14,321 nt of DNA from NCBI GenBank assembly GCA_949295395.1, contig CASFLB010000047.1, forward strand, positions 1-14,321. Direction: 5' to 3'. The position numbers and the translations under genes are program-made. Below, piece by piece: positions 14,056 through 14,321 of this stretch. Every line of letters begins with the position of its first letter. Position 1 is the first letter of the stretch. The notes below the pieces were generated by a model. That model made no database searches, was not told the origin of the DNA, and was given only the letters and a program-made list of their open reading frames with translations. Origin of the DNA: an uncultured Pseudomonadota bacterium. GTDB lineage: Bacteria > Pseudomonadota > Alphaproteobacteria > RF32 > CAG-239.

Positions 14056-14321
14056 TTGAAGAAAAGATTGTTGCTGTGTTTTATGCTTGTGCTTTGCGTC
14101 TGTGGTTGCTCGTTCAACTCCGGCCGTGTGCGCTTGCTTAACTATGATTTGGCAACAACGTTTTTCGGTGATATTCCCGATCAAATCCGCGTGGTTAAAG
14201 GTGATACGCTTTATAGTATATCCAAGCGGTATAATGTTCCGTTGCGCGATTTGATTACTGCAAATAATCTGCGTCCGCCTTACACCCTTTCCGTCGGTCA
14301 GGTTTTGCGAATCCCGAGTGC
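14056..14321 (+). CDS. LysM-domain lipoprotein, NlpD-like, 3'-truncated
   Basis: The gene runs off the right edge; 88 codons are visible. From the TTG start there is a lipoprotein signal peptide: KKR, a hydrophobic stretch, then a lipobox-like VCGC with the lipidated cysteine at residue 18. A LysM peptidoglycan-binding domain follows at about residues 44-88, with VVKGDTLYSISKRYNVPLRD and VGQVLRIPS as the typical first and last parts. Lipoproteins with this layout often continue into an M23 peptidase-like domain and activate cell-division amidases (NlpD type), but that part lies beyond the window. The product would be anchored in the outer membrane facing peptidoglycan. It lies 62 nt after the PAS/GGDEF-like gene and may share its transcript. 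Confidence 0.82.
   Translation, partial: MKKRLLLCFMLVLCVCGCSFNSGRVRLLNYDLATTFFGDIPDQIRVVKGDTLYSISKRYNVPLRDLITANNLRPPYTLSVGQVLRIPS

Overview
The window reads as one contiguous piece of a moderately AT-rich bacterial chromosome. Its gene content fits an alphaproteobacterium, possibly one of the AT-rich host-associated lineages. That placement is an inference from the sufBCDS order, a SufT-type protein and the overall protein style; no rRNA or other marker is present. Nothing in it looks like a phage, transposon, CRISPR array or RNA gene.

Left part (1-1900): a 5'-truncated gene for an unknown protein with an internal repeat ends at a clear hairpin terminator. It converges on two minus-strand genes. 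One is an unknown 175-aa basic protein with a near-consensus sigma70-type promoter, the other a small four-helix DUF486 membrane protein.

Centre, plus strand (2034-8100): a tightly packed, probably single transcription unit holds a 52-aa highly charged protein, murA, a sufT-like gene, a class I (C26-type) glutamine amidotransferase, sufE, a sucC-like gene, a sucD-like gene and comF. It mixes cell-wall synthesis, Fe-S cluster assembly and a CoA-ligase pair. Gaps are 0-25 nt, and the sucD start overlaps the sucC stop.

Right part, minus strand (12855-8097): the sufB-sufC-sufD-sufS operon, read toward comF. The comF and sufS stop codons overlap. SufS (cysteine desulfurase) would pass sulfur to SufE, and SufBCD would assemble the cluster. 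The SUF system is therefore split over two converging transcription units, with sufE and sufT on one and sufBCDS on the other.

Right edge (12983-14321, plus): a membrane-anchored PAS plus degenerate GGDEF protein, then the start of a LysM lipoprotein (NlpD-like), cut by the window edge.

The most notable signal is in the SucCD-like pair. The catalytic phosphohistidine of the alpha subunit is a tyrosine (Y248), its partner glutamate is a glutamine, and the ATP-grasp loop of the beta subunit is non-canonical, while the CoA-binding half looks normal. This suggests a ligase-like complex with altered or lost phosphotransfer chemistry. Second is a Cys/His-rich motif in SufD built from an 18-nt tandem duplication.
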